From: Metabacillus endolithicus
GTDB lineage: Bacteria; Bacillota; Bacilli; Bacillales; Bacillaceae
Reading direction: 5' to 3'
DNA length: 64,000 nucleotides
NCBI RefSeq assembly: GCF_023078335.1
Contig: NZ_CP095550.1
Coordinates: forward strand, 2,834,001-2,898,000
Shown here: positions 51,537-62,256 of the stretch, in pieces
Position numbering within the stretch: position 1 is the stretch's first letter
Layout of the letters: the number at the start of each line of letters is the position of its first letter
Translations under genes and position numbers: made by a program
The notes under the pieces: model-generated
What the model was told of the DNA's origin: nothing
Database searches by the model: none
The model's input: the letters and a program-made list of their open reading frames with translations, nothing else

Positions 51537-52783
51537 CTATGCAACCAAATTTCTATTAAAATCAGGCTGTTGTTTTTCACTTTTCATAATTAACGCACCA
51601 ATCGCTACGAAAACAATGACGATCAATGATAATACAATATAGGAGTTTTGGAATCCGATTGCACTATATAGTATCCCCATTACATAAGAGAAGATGGTGA
51701 TACCAATCTGTTTTGCAAAGTTAAATCCCAACATATAGACAGTTGCTGATAGGCGAACATCAAATACACCTGTAATATATTTCATAATAGAAATGAGCAT
51801 TAATGGCATTTCAATCGATGCTAGTATTCTCCAGAAAGAAAGCATCCATATCTCAGTTAAAAATGCAGATCCTAGGATACGGACAAATAAAATAATACCC
51901 GCTAGAATGAGTCCGTTTTTAGCTCCTATTTTGTTAATAAACCATGGTGTTAACACCATAAAACCTGCTTCAAGAAAGATTTGTAGGGAGGTAATACGGC
52001 TAAATACGAGCTCTCCTCTAGATGTATCATCAAAAAAGCTTGCAAAATAATTAGGGAATTGTTGATCAAATACATCAAACATTGTTGCGATCCCAATCAT
52101 CATGATACAGAATCCCCAAAAGCTTCTGTTCTTAAATACATTTATAATATTTTCTTTTGTAACAGGGTTTTCTTCATGCTCTTTTGAAACTTCCTGACTG
52201 CCAGTATCTTCGTTTTTAACACGCAGTGCCCATAGAAGTACAGCAAGTATAATGGCAGAGACGGTACATGCCCAGAAAATACTATAAGGGTTTCGTACAA
52301 ACATGATACCGCCAATAAATGCAGCTGTACCACCAGCTAATGAACCGAATAGACGAACATGGCCATATTCATAATTGTTTTCACGTGTACTACGTTCGAT
52401 ATATGCTTCGACAACGCCGACACCACCGTTTAAACATAGGCTTAAGAATGCCCCACCAACTACTGCGCCAAATATAGCATTAATTTGAAGTAGTGGGATA
52501 AATGCAAATTGAACGAATGGGCCAATAAATAAAAGACACAGAACGACAAAACCAAAAAGGTATTTTTTTAAGCCTAGCTTATCCTGAATTATTCCATAAA
52601 TCGGTTCCAATATCAGGCTGTTATAGCCATTGCTGAGAACACAATTCCTGAAACGCTTGTATCCAAATGTGCTGTTTTATGTAGCCAAAATGGTAAAAAG
52701 GCGAATATTAAAGCCCAAATCATGAAGTAAAAATAGTACATTCCGCCAAAATTCCAAAATTTAAGCTGGTTTAAGTTTCTCAT
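51537..52783 (-). pseudogene. LacY-type oligosaccharide:H+ symporter (MFS), frameshifted
   Basis: This is a 12-helix sugar:proton symporter of the LacY/RafB/oligosaccharide family. ATG 52783 on the minus strand has GAAGGA upstream and begins MRNLNQLKFWNFGGMYYFYF. About 55 codons in, near 52614-52620, one base is missing: FSAMAIT then a stop, while an added base gives LILEPIYGIIQDKLGLKK and an open frame to 51537. Repaired length is about 415 residues, typical. It lies 19 bases after GH43, so it is in one operon with it. Presumed substrates are the products or precursors of the GH43 enzyme. A sequencing error is likely. Confidence 0.88.
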
Positions 52784-52802
52784 TATCTTTGAATCCTTCT
52801 TT

Positions 52803-53788
52803 CTACTTTAAAACTTCCGGTGTTTTTGGTGTCCATCTTTTATCTGGAACAGGTACACCAAATATTGGATTTCCTTGTTCACCCCACTCGATTTTTTGAG
52901 CACGTGCTTGACGGTTTGGTTCATAAAGTGGATCCCCGACTAATTCTGTGTAGTTACGAGCATGATAGACTAGAATCGTATCTTTACCATCTGGAGACTC
53001 CGTAAAACAATTATGTCCAGGTCCATACTGACCATTTTCGGGGCAACTTTGGAATACTGGCTCCTGACTTTTCGTCCATGAATTTGGATCTAGTAAATCA
53101 TCATCTTCATTTGCAGTTAAAAGACCCATGCAGTAGTCTACCCCAGTGGCACTTCCTGAAAATGTGATAAATACTTTTCCGTTTTTAATTAAAACAGCAG
53201 GTCCTTCATTAACCCAAAATCCTTTAATTTCCCAAGGTAGTTCAGGCTTTGTAAGCATGACCGGTTTAGTGGAAATGGTCCATGGATTTTCCATTTTAGA
53301 GATATATAGATTTGAATGTCCTTTAATATCTAAGTCCTGCTGTGCCCAAACGTAATATTGTTCACCTTTATGGAAGAAGGTAGTAGCATCAAGAGAAAAC
53401 GTTGACATTTCCGTTTTTACTTCACCCTTTTCAACCCAAGTGCCCTCTAGTGGATTCTCGGATGCGTTTTCAAGAACGTACATTCTATGGTTAAATGTAT
53501 TATCGTCAATATTTGTATCAGGTGCAGCTGCAAAATATATGTACCATTTATCATTTGCTCGATGAATTTCTGGGTTCAGATTAAGTTACTTAATGGTCCA
53601 TTTTCATGTTTCCACCATACAGCTATTTCTGTGGCATCATGTAGGTCATTCAATGTTTCTGCTCTTCTTAAAACAATACGATCATAAAGAGGATGGGAAC
53701 CTGTAAAATAATAAAAACCATCCGTATGTTTATAGACGAAAGGGTCTGCTCGTTGTAAAACAATTGGATTCAAAATTTCTTCTGCCAT
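52803..53788 (-). pseudogene. Glycoside hydrolase family 43 (arabinan/arabinoside type), frameshifted
   Basis: This is a five-bladed beta-propeller glycosidase of GH43, without a signal peptide, so it acts inside the cell on imported oligosaccharides. ATG 53788 has AAGGAGTG upstream. The catalytic base Asp in RADPFVYK, a second Asp in SLDATTFF and the acid Glu in VNEGPAVL are all visible. The frame breaks near 53573-53578: PLSNLI then stop, while one more base gives WNPEIHRANDKWYIYF. Repaired length is 328 residues. AraR-like sites in the upstream region point to an arabinose-related substrate (for example arabinofuranosides); xyloside activity cannot be excluded. Confidence 0.87.
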
Positions 53789-53833
53789 CTTAAAACACTC
53801 CTTTTTTTAAATGCATGTTAACGCTTAATTTTT

Positions 53834-53860
53834 AAATAGAATGAATGAATCATTCTATTT
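53834..53860. promoter_or_regulatory. 27-bp palindrome upstream of GH43
   Basis: AAATAGAATGA and TCATTCTATTT form a perfect 11-bp inverted repeat around ATGAA, 46 bases before the GH43 start. It is a good candidate operator or leader hairpin; I do not recognise the regulator. Confidence 0.5.
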
Positions 53861-53936
53861 ATCTACTTAGTTAAGCTTTAGAGAAAATGATTTCATTCTT
53901 GAATTCATAAAGTGATGTTCTGTTTTTCAATTTACC

Positions 53937-54113
53937 AGTTGTACGTACATATGTCAATCGTAATCTCAATTATTGTAAAAAAAATATACTTTATAAAGGT
54001 TGAAGTGGGTAAAAAAACAGTTTATGTACGTACGTGTCGTGTATTTTCTTAATTTATCGCCTGTGTTGGTACTATGTTGATCTGGGTTGATGAAGTATGT
54101 TGTACGTATATAT
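53937..54113. promoter_or_regulatory. Three AraR-like boxes in the GH43/GH1 divergent region
   Basis: AGTTGTACGTACATAT (53937-53952) matches 14 of 16 consensus bases. TTATGTACGTACGTGT (54022-54037) and TGTTGTACGTATATAT (54098-54113) keep the GTACGTA core but match 11 and 12 of 16. The similar set before the ABC operon supports a shared regulator of AraR type. Confidence 0.6.
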
Positions 54114-54203
54114 ATTCGTAGGAATGGTGAATATGCCGCAATGTTTGCGATTGGTAGTAGTTGGTGAATCATTTATATTGTCGATTAAAAGAGTTCGAAA
54201 GCC

Positions 54204-54232
54204 TTTACATTCCTCTGGTAGAATGATATATT
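54204..54232 (+). promoter_or_regulatory. SigA promoter of the GH1 gene
   Basis: TTTACA (54204-54209), a 17-base spacer and TATATT (54227-54232), placed just before the antiterminator target. Confidence 0.75.
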
Positions 54233-54257
54233 GATACCAAAGTTTATATTAACTTAT

Positions 54258-54289
54258 GGATTGTTACTGATAAAGCAGGCAAAACCTAA
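54258..54289 (+). promoter_or_regulatory. LicT/BglG-type ribonucleic antiterminator (RAT)
   Basis: GGATTGTTACTG, five bases (ATAAA) and GCAGGCAAAACC match the RAT consensus of BglG/LicT/SacY antiterminators. Its 3' end shares bases with the terminator stem, so that binding of the antiterminator protein prevents termination. Confidence 0.93.
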
Positions 54290-54348
54290 GTTGCTTAGAA
54301 ATAGAGGAGGGAATCCTTCTGTTTTCTTGAGCAATTTAGGTTTTTTTT
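54283..54348 (+). terminator. Conditional terminator in the GH1 leader
   Basis: AACCTAAGTTGCT (54283-54295) pairs over 13 positions (one G-U) with AGCAATTTAGGTT (54330-54342), followed by eight Ts. It overlaps the RAT, the standard arrangement of bgl-type antitermination. Confidence 0.93.
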
Positions 54349-54426
54349 ATGCAAAAAATGACCTTTTATTAGTGATGAGCTATTTCATTTTTAAACAATG
54401 TTTCAAAATTTTAGATGAGGTGATAA

Positions 54427-55864
<1,438 letters not shown>

Positions 55865-55887
55865 AAATGATAACAGGTATGGTCAGG

Positions 55888-55926
55888 GAGGTTTCTATGT
55901 GATTTTTACATAGAAACCTCTTTTTT
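55888..55926 (+). terminator. Terminator after GH1
   Basis: GAGGTTTCTATGT and ACATAGAAACCTC form a perfect 13-bp stem with a seven-base loop, followed by six Ts. Confidence 0.95.
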
Positions 55927-56126
55927 AATTGTTAATAAATACAAAGAAATAGCTTTATCAATTCTCAACTTGTTTATCAAAAGGTAATATTTGTTTTTTT
56001 CTCAAGAATCATTCTGTATAAAAATGTGAAAGATTACACCTTCTATCCTTTAAATTTATACCATCTAAACAAACAAAAATAATAATAAAAAATTAACGTA
56101 ATGAAAATATTTTAAAAATAACACGG

Positions 56127-56135
56127 TGGTATAAT
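56127..56135 (+). promoter_or_regulatory. Extended -10 promoter before the hydrolase gene
   Basis: TGGTATAAT is an extended -10 element 24 bases before the start codon. I see no good -35. The rest of 55927-56158 is AT-rich without a gene. Confidence 0.5.
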
Positions 56136-56158
56136 TTTACAAAAAAGGTGGTGGAGAA

Positions 56159-57112
56159 ATGGAGAAACAAATTCATGTAAGTGTAAAGAAGAAAAGGTTC
56201 AATTTTTTTAGATGGTTTGGGGTTTGTCTAGGTATGCTAATGTTAATTTGTTTTAGTTATCAGCAAATTATGACTAGAGTAACAGCTGACACGTACCCTC
56301 CGGTAGGTGAAATCGTTGATGTAGGGGAGTATAAATTACATGTGTATGCTCTTGGGGATAAAACGAACCTTCCAACAATTATTCTTGAATCTGGTTTGGG
56401 CACGCCATCTTCATATAAGGACTGGGAAGATATACAAGTGGAACTATCAAAATACACGAGGGTTATTTCATATGATCGAGCAGGATATGGCTGGAGTGAG
56501 TCTGCTTCAAATGAGCGAACAGCAGAACAAATTGCAGATGATTTATTTAAACTGCTTGAAAAGGCAGAGGAAAAGGGTCCGTTTCTTTTAGTCGGCCACT
56601 CTTTTGGTGGGTTTACATCACAAGTATTTGCACATAAATACAAAGGTGATGTGGCAGGACTTGTGCTTATAGATTCTTCACATGTTGATCAAGAGGGGGG
56701 ATTTTCAAAAGGAGAAAGTTACCTAATTAGAGGGTTAAAAGAGTTAGGTGCCGGAAGAATATTAGAGTTGATTAATATGCTGCCTATCTATTCAAATGAT
56801 GAACTATCTGTTCACTTTTTTCATCAACATTTTTATAACGATAATCAAATAAGTGAACTTGAATATATGATGACCAAATCAGCAGAACAGGTTCGTGCCG
56901 CTCAAGCGGAAGGCTTCGGTAATATCCCGTTATTTATTTTGTCAGCCGAGCATGAAGAATACCCAGAGTGGTCTGAACTGCAAGCTCAAACTGCTTCGTT
57001 ATCTTCAGATGGTAAACATATTGTTGTTAAGGATGCTAGTCATTATATCCACAAAGATGAACCGCAGATCGTCATTGATTCAATTATGGGCATGATCGAA
57101 AAAATACAATAG
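56159..57112 (+). CDS. Membrane-anchored alpha/beta-fold hydrolase
   Basis: A 317-residue hydrolase with an N-terminal membrane helix (about 18-40), so it is anchored with the catalytic domain probably outside. ATG 56159 has AAGGTGGTGGAG upstream. The oxyanion region LESGLGTPSSYKDW, the nucleophile elbow GHSFGG, an acid in a late strand (LSAEHEE area) and the His in DASHYIHKDEP make a catalytic set. The DRAGYGWSES motif is common in this class. Substrate unknown. It has no operon partner and looks like a free-standing gene. Confidence 0.85.
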   Translation: MEKQIHVSVKKKRFNFFRWFGVCLGMLMLICFSYQQIMTRVTADTYPPVGEIVDVGEYKLHVYALGDKTNLPTIILESGLGTPSSYKDWEDIQVELSKYTRVISYDRAGYGWSESASNERTAEQIADDLFKLLEKAEEKGPFLLVGHSFGGFTSQVFAHKYKGDVAGLVLIDSSHVDQEGGFSKGESYLIRGLKELGAGRILELINMLPIYSNDELSVHFFHQHFYNDNQISELEYMMTKSAEQVRAAQAEGFGNIPLFILSAEHEEYPEWSELQAQTASLSSDGKHIVVKDASHYIHKDEPQIVIDSIMGMIEKIQ

Positions 57113-57177
57113 GTTAATGAGTAGAGGAACTCACTACCAACCATTTATGAAAAATCAGCTAGCGGGTTAGATAATAA

Positions 57178-57216
57178 ACAAAAGGAAATGAAATGGTTGG
57201 TACATTTCCTTTTGTC
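57178..57216. terminator. Terminator between the hydrolase and the DUF4317 gene
   Basis: ACAAAAGGAAATG pairs perfectly with CATTTCCTTTTGT. The stem ends in A/T runs and lies between convergent genes, so it can serve both. Confidence 0.75.
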
Positions 57217-57314
57217 TATGGCTCTATTTACGAAATCTTATTATGTTATGCTTCCATTTATATAAAAAACATGATCAATTCATAGTCAAAAAGACGCTTG
57301 TTTCAAAGTAACGG

Positions 57315-58499
57315 CTATTCTTCCTTTTGTTCCCCACCAAAAGCCTCAGGAATCATTGTAAAGCCTTCTATCACGGTATCTTCTTCCACCTCAATCATCA
57401 AATAACGTTTACCACCTAACTGTACTTGTTTGACGTACCTTAAATCTTGTGGACTAATAGAAATGTTCGCTATTTTTGTATTGATTTTTATTGATTTTGA
57501 AGTGAACTTTGGTAAAACACTGTTTGCTTTTATCTCATACTTGTCATCATCAATTATTTTCTTGAAGGCTGTTTCTACCTTTTCAGTGTTGATATCTTCT
57601 AGACCGCTCATTTTTAAAACTCGTTCAACATCTTTTGTGTCTAACTTTGGTAGTTCTTCCTCTTCATTTTCTACAATCATACGGTTTATTTCTTCATACA
57701 CATTTGAAAGAGTAGATGTATTTAGTTGATCACCGGTTACGTCTTTAATAATTTCTTCAAAAACAATTTTATCGTCCTTTGCGGTCATTGTTTCTTCGCC
57801 GTTTAACACTTCTTCTATGAATTGATGATCTGGCTCATGGACCTTGCCGGCTGAATACAGAATGTGATTAACATCAGCTGCATTGTCCGAAAAGCACGGA
57901 AACAAAAATCCAGCAATTGGAGAATTAAGGTTAATAATCGGATCAACAACAAAATTATATTTGAACTCCCTTTCAACATAATCAAACAGTAGCTCTTTCT
58001 TCGGCTCTTGTGTGTTGTTAATACTGCACAAAATAAAGGGATGAGAATAAACAGTATCTCGATCACTTTCCTCAGCATCATCGTTTCGTCGTTTTGTTGG
58101 CTTGAGGTATTCTCCCTTTATGAATGTAACAACTATGTCCATCTCATATTGTCGTATAAGCAGCATTTTGCCCACAATTTGCAGCATTTGCTCTTTCCAA
58201 CCTTCAACATCATGACTAAGTAATCCTTGATGTAAGATAAGCTGGCTATTATTTTCAGCATTTCGTTGAAACTTTAATTCAAATAGCTTTTCATCCAGCT
58301 GACCAGCTAGCAATTTTTTGAAGTTATTCATAAATAACTCCTGTTGATCTTGATCTAGCATTTCAAATGGTTGACTCTGGTGATGATAAATCTCACTTGA
58401 TTCTTTCATAATATAAACATTAAAAATGTCAGAGATCTTGAGTAAATCATTATCTATTTTGAATTGTTTTCGAATAAGTGCAACATCTTTTTTGTTCAT
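57315..58499 (-). CDS. DUF4317 domain protein
   Basis: A 394-residue cytoplasmic protein of the DUF4317 family, function unknown. It starts with ATG 58499 after AGGAGTGG on the minus strand. The N-terminal part, KDVALIRKQFK then DNDLLKISDIFNVYI and YHHQSQPFEMLDQDQQELF, is typical of that family in Firmicutes. There is no signal peptide or membrane segment; the protein is acidic. It lies alone between convergent and divergent neighbours. I cannot suggest a role. Confidence 0.82.
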   Translation of the reverse strand: MNKKDVALIRKQFKIDNDLLKISDIFNVYIMKESSEIYHHQSQPFEMLDQDQQELFMNNFKKLLAGQLDEKLFELKFQRNAENNSQLILHQGLLSHDVEGWKEQMLQIVGKMLLIRQYEMDIVVTFIKGEYLKPTKRRNDDAEESDRDTVYSHPFILCSINNTQEPKKELLFDYVEREFKYNFVVDPIINLNSPIAGFLFPCFSDNAADVNHILYSAGKVHEPDHQFIEEVLNGEETMTAKDDKIVFEEIIKDVTGDQLNTSTLSNVYEEINRMIVENEEEELPKLDTKDVERVLKMSGLEDINTEKVETAFKKIIDDDKYEIKANSVLPKFTSKSIKINTKIANISISPQDLRYVKQVQLGGKRYLMIEVEEDTVIEGFTMIPEAFGGEQKEE

Positions 58500-58734
58500 G
58501 ACTTTCCACTCCTAAGCTACCTTGAGGTATTCTCACCTGTTTCGTAATTCATCTATTTTACCATATTTATTTAAGTGTTATTAATGTCTTTCATTTTCTT
58601 ACAGTGAAAGGCATTTTCTATTCTTTTGAAAGTTCGTTTGAGTCAGAATATTCATTCATGTATTATAAATATAAATATCTCAAATTATATTATTTTGTTT
58701 GATCTAGTAGTTTACGAGTAAAATGGAGGTTGAT
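58500..58734. other. Divergent intergenic region DUF4317/sensor kinase
   Basis: About 235 AT-rich bases. CTTTCA and TGAAAG at about 58590-58612 can pair. I see no clear promoter. Confidence 0.3.
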
Positions 58735-60303
58735 ATGAAGGTTCAGTTTACATTACAAACTAAAATTTTAGGTCTCATTTTCTTTCTTATTTTACTTGTT
58801 ATTGGAGTTCTTACAGCTACATTTGCATTCAATGAAACAAAAGAGGATGTGAAACAGGCTGAGGAATTGGCCCTTCAAACAGCTCAAACTCTCTCGTTTA
58901 TGCCTGCAGTCCAGGAGGGTTTTCGAGAACAAAATGCTAATAGGCAAAATATGAATTTGGTTATAACTAAAATGATGAATCAAGTAGATGCTTCAAGTAT
59001 TTTTATTGAAAATCGGGAGAAAAAAATAATCGCTGGAGAAAAGCCCATATCAGAATCTCATGAAACATATAAGGCTCTTGTATTTGGTAGTTCCTATGTT
59101 ACTCATGTTGGGAAGAAAGAAGAAGAGGTTTTAAGAGGAATAGCTCCAGTCATTCTTAACCACGGTGATTATACAAAGGTAGAAGGAGCAGTAGTTGTTG
59201 AGTTTCAGATGCTACAAATCCGTGACCGTATTTCAGGTGAAGTAAAAGGAATGGTGATGACTTCTGCAATTGTATTAATAATAGGAGTTATCGGAAGTAT
59301 TGTTCTTGCACGTAATATTCGAAAAGATACTCTTGGGCTTGGAACCTTATGAAATCGCTTTATTATTTAGAGAGCGTAATGCCATTTTACAATCAGTCAA
59401 AGAAGGTATTATTGCCATTGATCAATACGGCAAGGTTACGATGATGAATAAATCAGCTCAACAAATTTTAGACATTTCAAGTCGAGATGAAGTTCAGAGA
59501 ATTAATGAAATAATCTCATCTGATACTATTTTAAAACTAATGGAATCAAAAAAAGATGTTGTAAATGAGGAAGTGCAGTACAAGGATCGTACTCTTATCG
59601 TTAATACTCAGCCAGTTTTAGAGGATGGAGAAAGTGTTGGAACAGTCGCCACCTTTAGAGACAAAACGGAAATGAAAAAGATGGTTGATGCATTTTCTGA
59701 GGTGAAGCAGTATTCAGAAGACTTACGAGCACAGACACATGAGTTTACAAATAAGCTTTATGTCATATTAGGATTAATTCAACTTGGTAAAAAAGAGGAA
59801 GCCATACAACTAATTCAAGAAGAAACAAAATCACAAGAACATCATGGCGAACTAATTTTTAATTCAATACAAGATGAGAAAATTCAAGCAATTTTACTAG
59901 GAAAACTTGCGAAAGCATCTGAAAAGAAAATTGTCTTTCATATTGAAGAAGAGAGTTCAGTATCTCCTCTATCAGAAAAATTTAAACTTGCACCGCTAAT
60001 TATTATTTTAGGAAATATATTAGATAATGCGTTTGATGCAGCTGCTGATAGCAAAGAAAAAAAGTTTCTTTTTTTGCAACCGATTTTGGGAACGATGTTT
60101 TGTTTGAGATAACAGATAGCGGCAAGGGAATACCAGATGGCATGGAAGAAGCCATATTTGATAAAGGTGTTTCATTAAAGGGAGAAAAAAGAGGGTATGG
60201 CCTTGCGAATGTGAAAGAGGAAGTGGAACTTTTAGGTGGCTTTATTGAATTAACAAGTACGGAAGATGAGGGGACTGTATTTTCGGTATTTTTACCAAAG
60301 TAA
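58735..60303 (+). pseudogene. DctS/CitS-type sensor histidine kinase, two frameshifts
   Basis: This is the membrane sensor for C4-dicarboxylates or tricarboxylates. ATG 58735 has GGAGG upstream. Order of domains: first helix (about 10-33), extracytoplasmic sensor domain (to about 175), second helix, PAS (FRERNAILQSVKEGIIAID), the H box with RAQTHEFTNKLYVILGLIQ and a HATPase (DNAFDAA, DSGKGIPDGM, RGYGLANVKEE). One extra G at 59341-59342 breaks the frame after NIRKDTLGL; one A is missing from the A7 run at 60057-60063 before VSFFATDFGNDVLFEIT. The lesions cancel, and the repaired 522 residues fit the family. Sequence error is the likely cause. It controls, by position, the tct genes. Confidence 0.88.
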
Positions 60304-60325
60304 TAGAAAAAGAGGGGGAACGGGT

Positions 60326-61006
60326 ATGATTAACGTCATTATAGCTGAGGACGACTTTCGTGTTGCCCAAATTCATGAGGCATATTTAGCAGAAGTGAAG
60401 GAGATGAATTTAGTAGGAAAAGCAAGCAATGCTAAGGAAACGTTTGAATTATTGGAGAAATTAGATGTTGATTTACTTTTATTAGATGTGTATATGCCTG
60501 ACCAGCTAGGCACAGAGCTTTTAGCCGAAGTAAGAGAAAACTATCCTGAAGTTGACATCATCATGATTACAGCGGCAACAGACAAAACCTTTATAAATAA
60601 AGCACTAAACTATGGAGTAGAACATTACTTAATAAAGCCGATCACCATTGAACGATTTAAAGAAGTAATGAATCAGTATAATAAGAAAAAAGAGTTGTTG
60701 AAGTCTGTAACAGATGTGAATCAAGATTTTCTTGATTCTCTATTTGGATCAGGTGAAAAACAAATAGAAAAGCCTTTGCTTCCTTCAGGTATTGATTATG
60801 TTACGTTAAAAAAAGTAAAGGAAATCATCGAAATTGAATTCGATGGAATTACATCAGAAAAAGTCGGCAAAAAAATGGGTGCTTCACGAACAACGGCGAG
60901 GAGATATCTCGAATATTTAGTTGGAACGGGTGAAGCTATATCAGAGCATGTATATGGAATTGTTGGAAGACCAGAGAGACGTTACTACTCGAAAAAAGCA
61001 GAGTAG
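60326..61006 (+). CDS. DctR/CitT-type response regulator
   Basis: This is the partner regulator of the kinase above. ATG 60326 with AGAGGGGGAACGG upstream gives 226 residues, the length of B. subtilis DctR and CitT. The receiver has the acidic pair EDD, phospho-Asp in LLLLDVYMPD (about 54) and Lys in YLIKPI; the output domain has a HTH (SEKVGKKMGASRTTARRYLEYLV). It probably activates the downstream tctCBA operon when a carboxylate is present, as CitT does for citM in B. subtilis. Confidence 0.93.
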   Translation: MINVIIAEDDFRVAQIHEAYLAEVKEMNLVGKASNAKETFELLEKLDVDLLLLDVYMPDQLGTELLAEVRENYPEVDIIMITAATDKTFINKALNYGVEHYLIKPITIERFKEVMNQYNKKKELLKSVTDVNQDFLDSLFGSGEKQIEKPLLPSGIDYVTLKKVKEIIEIEFDGITSEKVGKKMGASRTTARRYLEYLVGTGEAISEHVYGIVGRPERRYYSKKAE

Positions 61007-61075
61007 CAGCGTCTCTCTGCTGCATTGTGAACAAAATGAATAAAACTAAATTTAATTTATTTATTACTCAATATT

Positions 61076-61091
61076 TTGAAAACGTTTACAT
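61076..61091 (+). promoter_or_regulatory. cre site upstream of tctC
   Basis: TTGAAAACGTTTACAT fits the CcpA consensus WTGNAARCGNWWWCAW on the minus strand with no mismatch. It should give glucose repression of the carboxylate transporter. Confidence 0.88.
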
Positions 61092-61192
61092 AAATAGGCT
61101 TAATCGATACGATATTCATAGGTAAAGCAACACACATTTAATAGCAAGAGGGTACGTGTATCAAAAATTGTTAATAAGGGGTGTTAGTTTTT

Positions 61193-62164
61193 ATGAAAAA
61201 GATAGGAATCTTACTTTTATTGATGGCTATTTTAACAGCATGTTCAAATTCAGCTTCAGGCAACAAGGAATTTCCAAATAAAAATATTGAAATCGTTGCT
61301 CCTGCATCACCAGGTGGTGGATGGGATTTAACAGCAAGATCGATTCAGCAAGGTTTAAAAGATAATAGTTTAGTAGATAGCAATATCAATGTAATTAATA
61401 AGCCTGGTGGCGGAGGAGAAGTTGGTTGGAAGTACTTGGAATCTAAGGATGCTCACTTCTTAGCTGTAAATTCAAGCTTACTTCTTACAAACAATTTACT
61501 AGGGCAAAGTCAGTTAACACACAAGGAGTTTACACCAATAGCAACACTTGCAACTGAATGGATTTCGATTGCCGTTCCAGTTGATTCGGAATTTAAATCA
61601 GCAGATGAAGTGATGAAAAAGTTAAAAGAAGATCCTAAATCATTAAAAATTGGAGTAGGTCCAGCACTTGGAAATAATGACCACTTATCATTTGTTCAAG
61701 CTTTTAGTGAATACGGAGGAGATCCTTCTCAACTTGATTTTCTTGTTTATGAAGGTGGCGGAGATGTTGTAACAGCATTACTAGGAAATCACGTAGATGT
61801 GATTACAACTGCATTATCTGAAGTAAAAGATCAGCATTTAGCTGGAAAGCTTAAAATACTGGCTGTTTCATCTGAGGAAAGAGTAGAAGAGCTTGATGAT
61901 GTCCCAACATGGACAGAACAAGGAGTTGACATGGTTTTCCCTCACTGGAGAGGAATCATGGGACCACCTGATATGACAGAAGAAGAAATTGCGTACTGGG
62001 ATGAAAAAATTGGTGAACTGGTAAAAACAGAACAATGGCAAAAAGTACTTGAAAATAATGATTGGGACGATTTTTATAAAAATAGTTCAGAAACAAAAAG
62101 CTTCCTTGAAGAACAAGAAAAATCATATACAGAGTTAGTTAATAACTCTGGACTTGTAAAGTAA
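61193..62164 (+). CDS. tctC: Tripartite tricarboxylate transporter substrate-binding protein TctC
   Basis: TctC is the periplasmic-type binding subunit, here a lipoprotein. ATG 61193 has AAGGGGTG upstream. KKIGILLLLMAILTAC is the lipoprotein signal (Cys about 17). The 323-residue protein has VAPASPGGGWDLTAR, the Bug-family ligand loop, NKPGGGGEVGW and AVSSEERVEELDDVPTWTEQG. The ligand (citrate, tartrate or another acid) is not clear. The gene opens the tctC-tctB-tctA operon next to a DctS/DctR-like pair. Confidence 0.93.
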   Translation: MKKIGILLLLMAILTACSNSASGNKEFPNKNIEIVAPASPGGGWDLTARSIQQGLKDNSLVDSNINVINKPGGGGEVGWKYLESKDAHFLAVNSSLLLTNNLLGQSQLTHKEFTPIATLATEWISIAVPVDSEFKSADEVMKKLKEDPKSLKIGVGPALGNNDHLSFVQAFSEYGGDPSQLDFLVYEGGGDVVTALLGNHVDVITTALSEVKDQHLAGKLKILAVSSEERVEELDDVPTWTEQGVDMVFPHWRGIMGPPDMTEEEIAYWDEKIGELVKTEQWQKVLENNDWDDFYKNSSETKSFLEEQEKSYTELVNNSGLVK

Positions 62165-62167
62165 TTA

Positions 62168-62206
62168 AAAAGTTAACCTTCCCCATAACGGGAAGGTTAA
62201 CTTTTC
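62168..62206 (+). terminator. Strong hairpin between tctC and tctB
   Basis: AAAAGTTAACCTTCCC and GGGAAGGTTAACTTTT form a perfect 16-bp stem with a short loop, and the 3' arm ends in TTTT. It probably allows partial read-through and protects the tctC mRNA, so that more TctC than membrane subunits is made. Confidence 0.85.
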
Positions 62207-62256
62207 ATCAGTAAGAATACTTAGTAAGAAATAAATAGAGAAAGGGGCGAGTTCTA

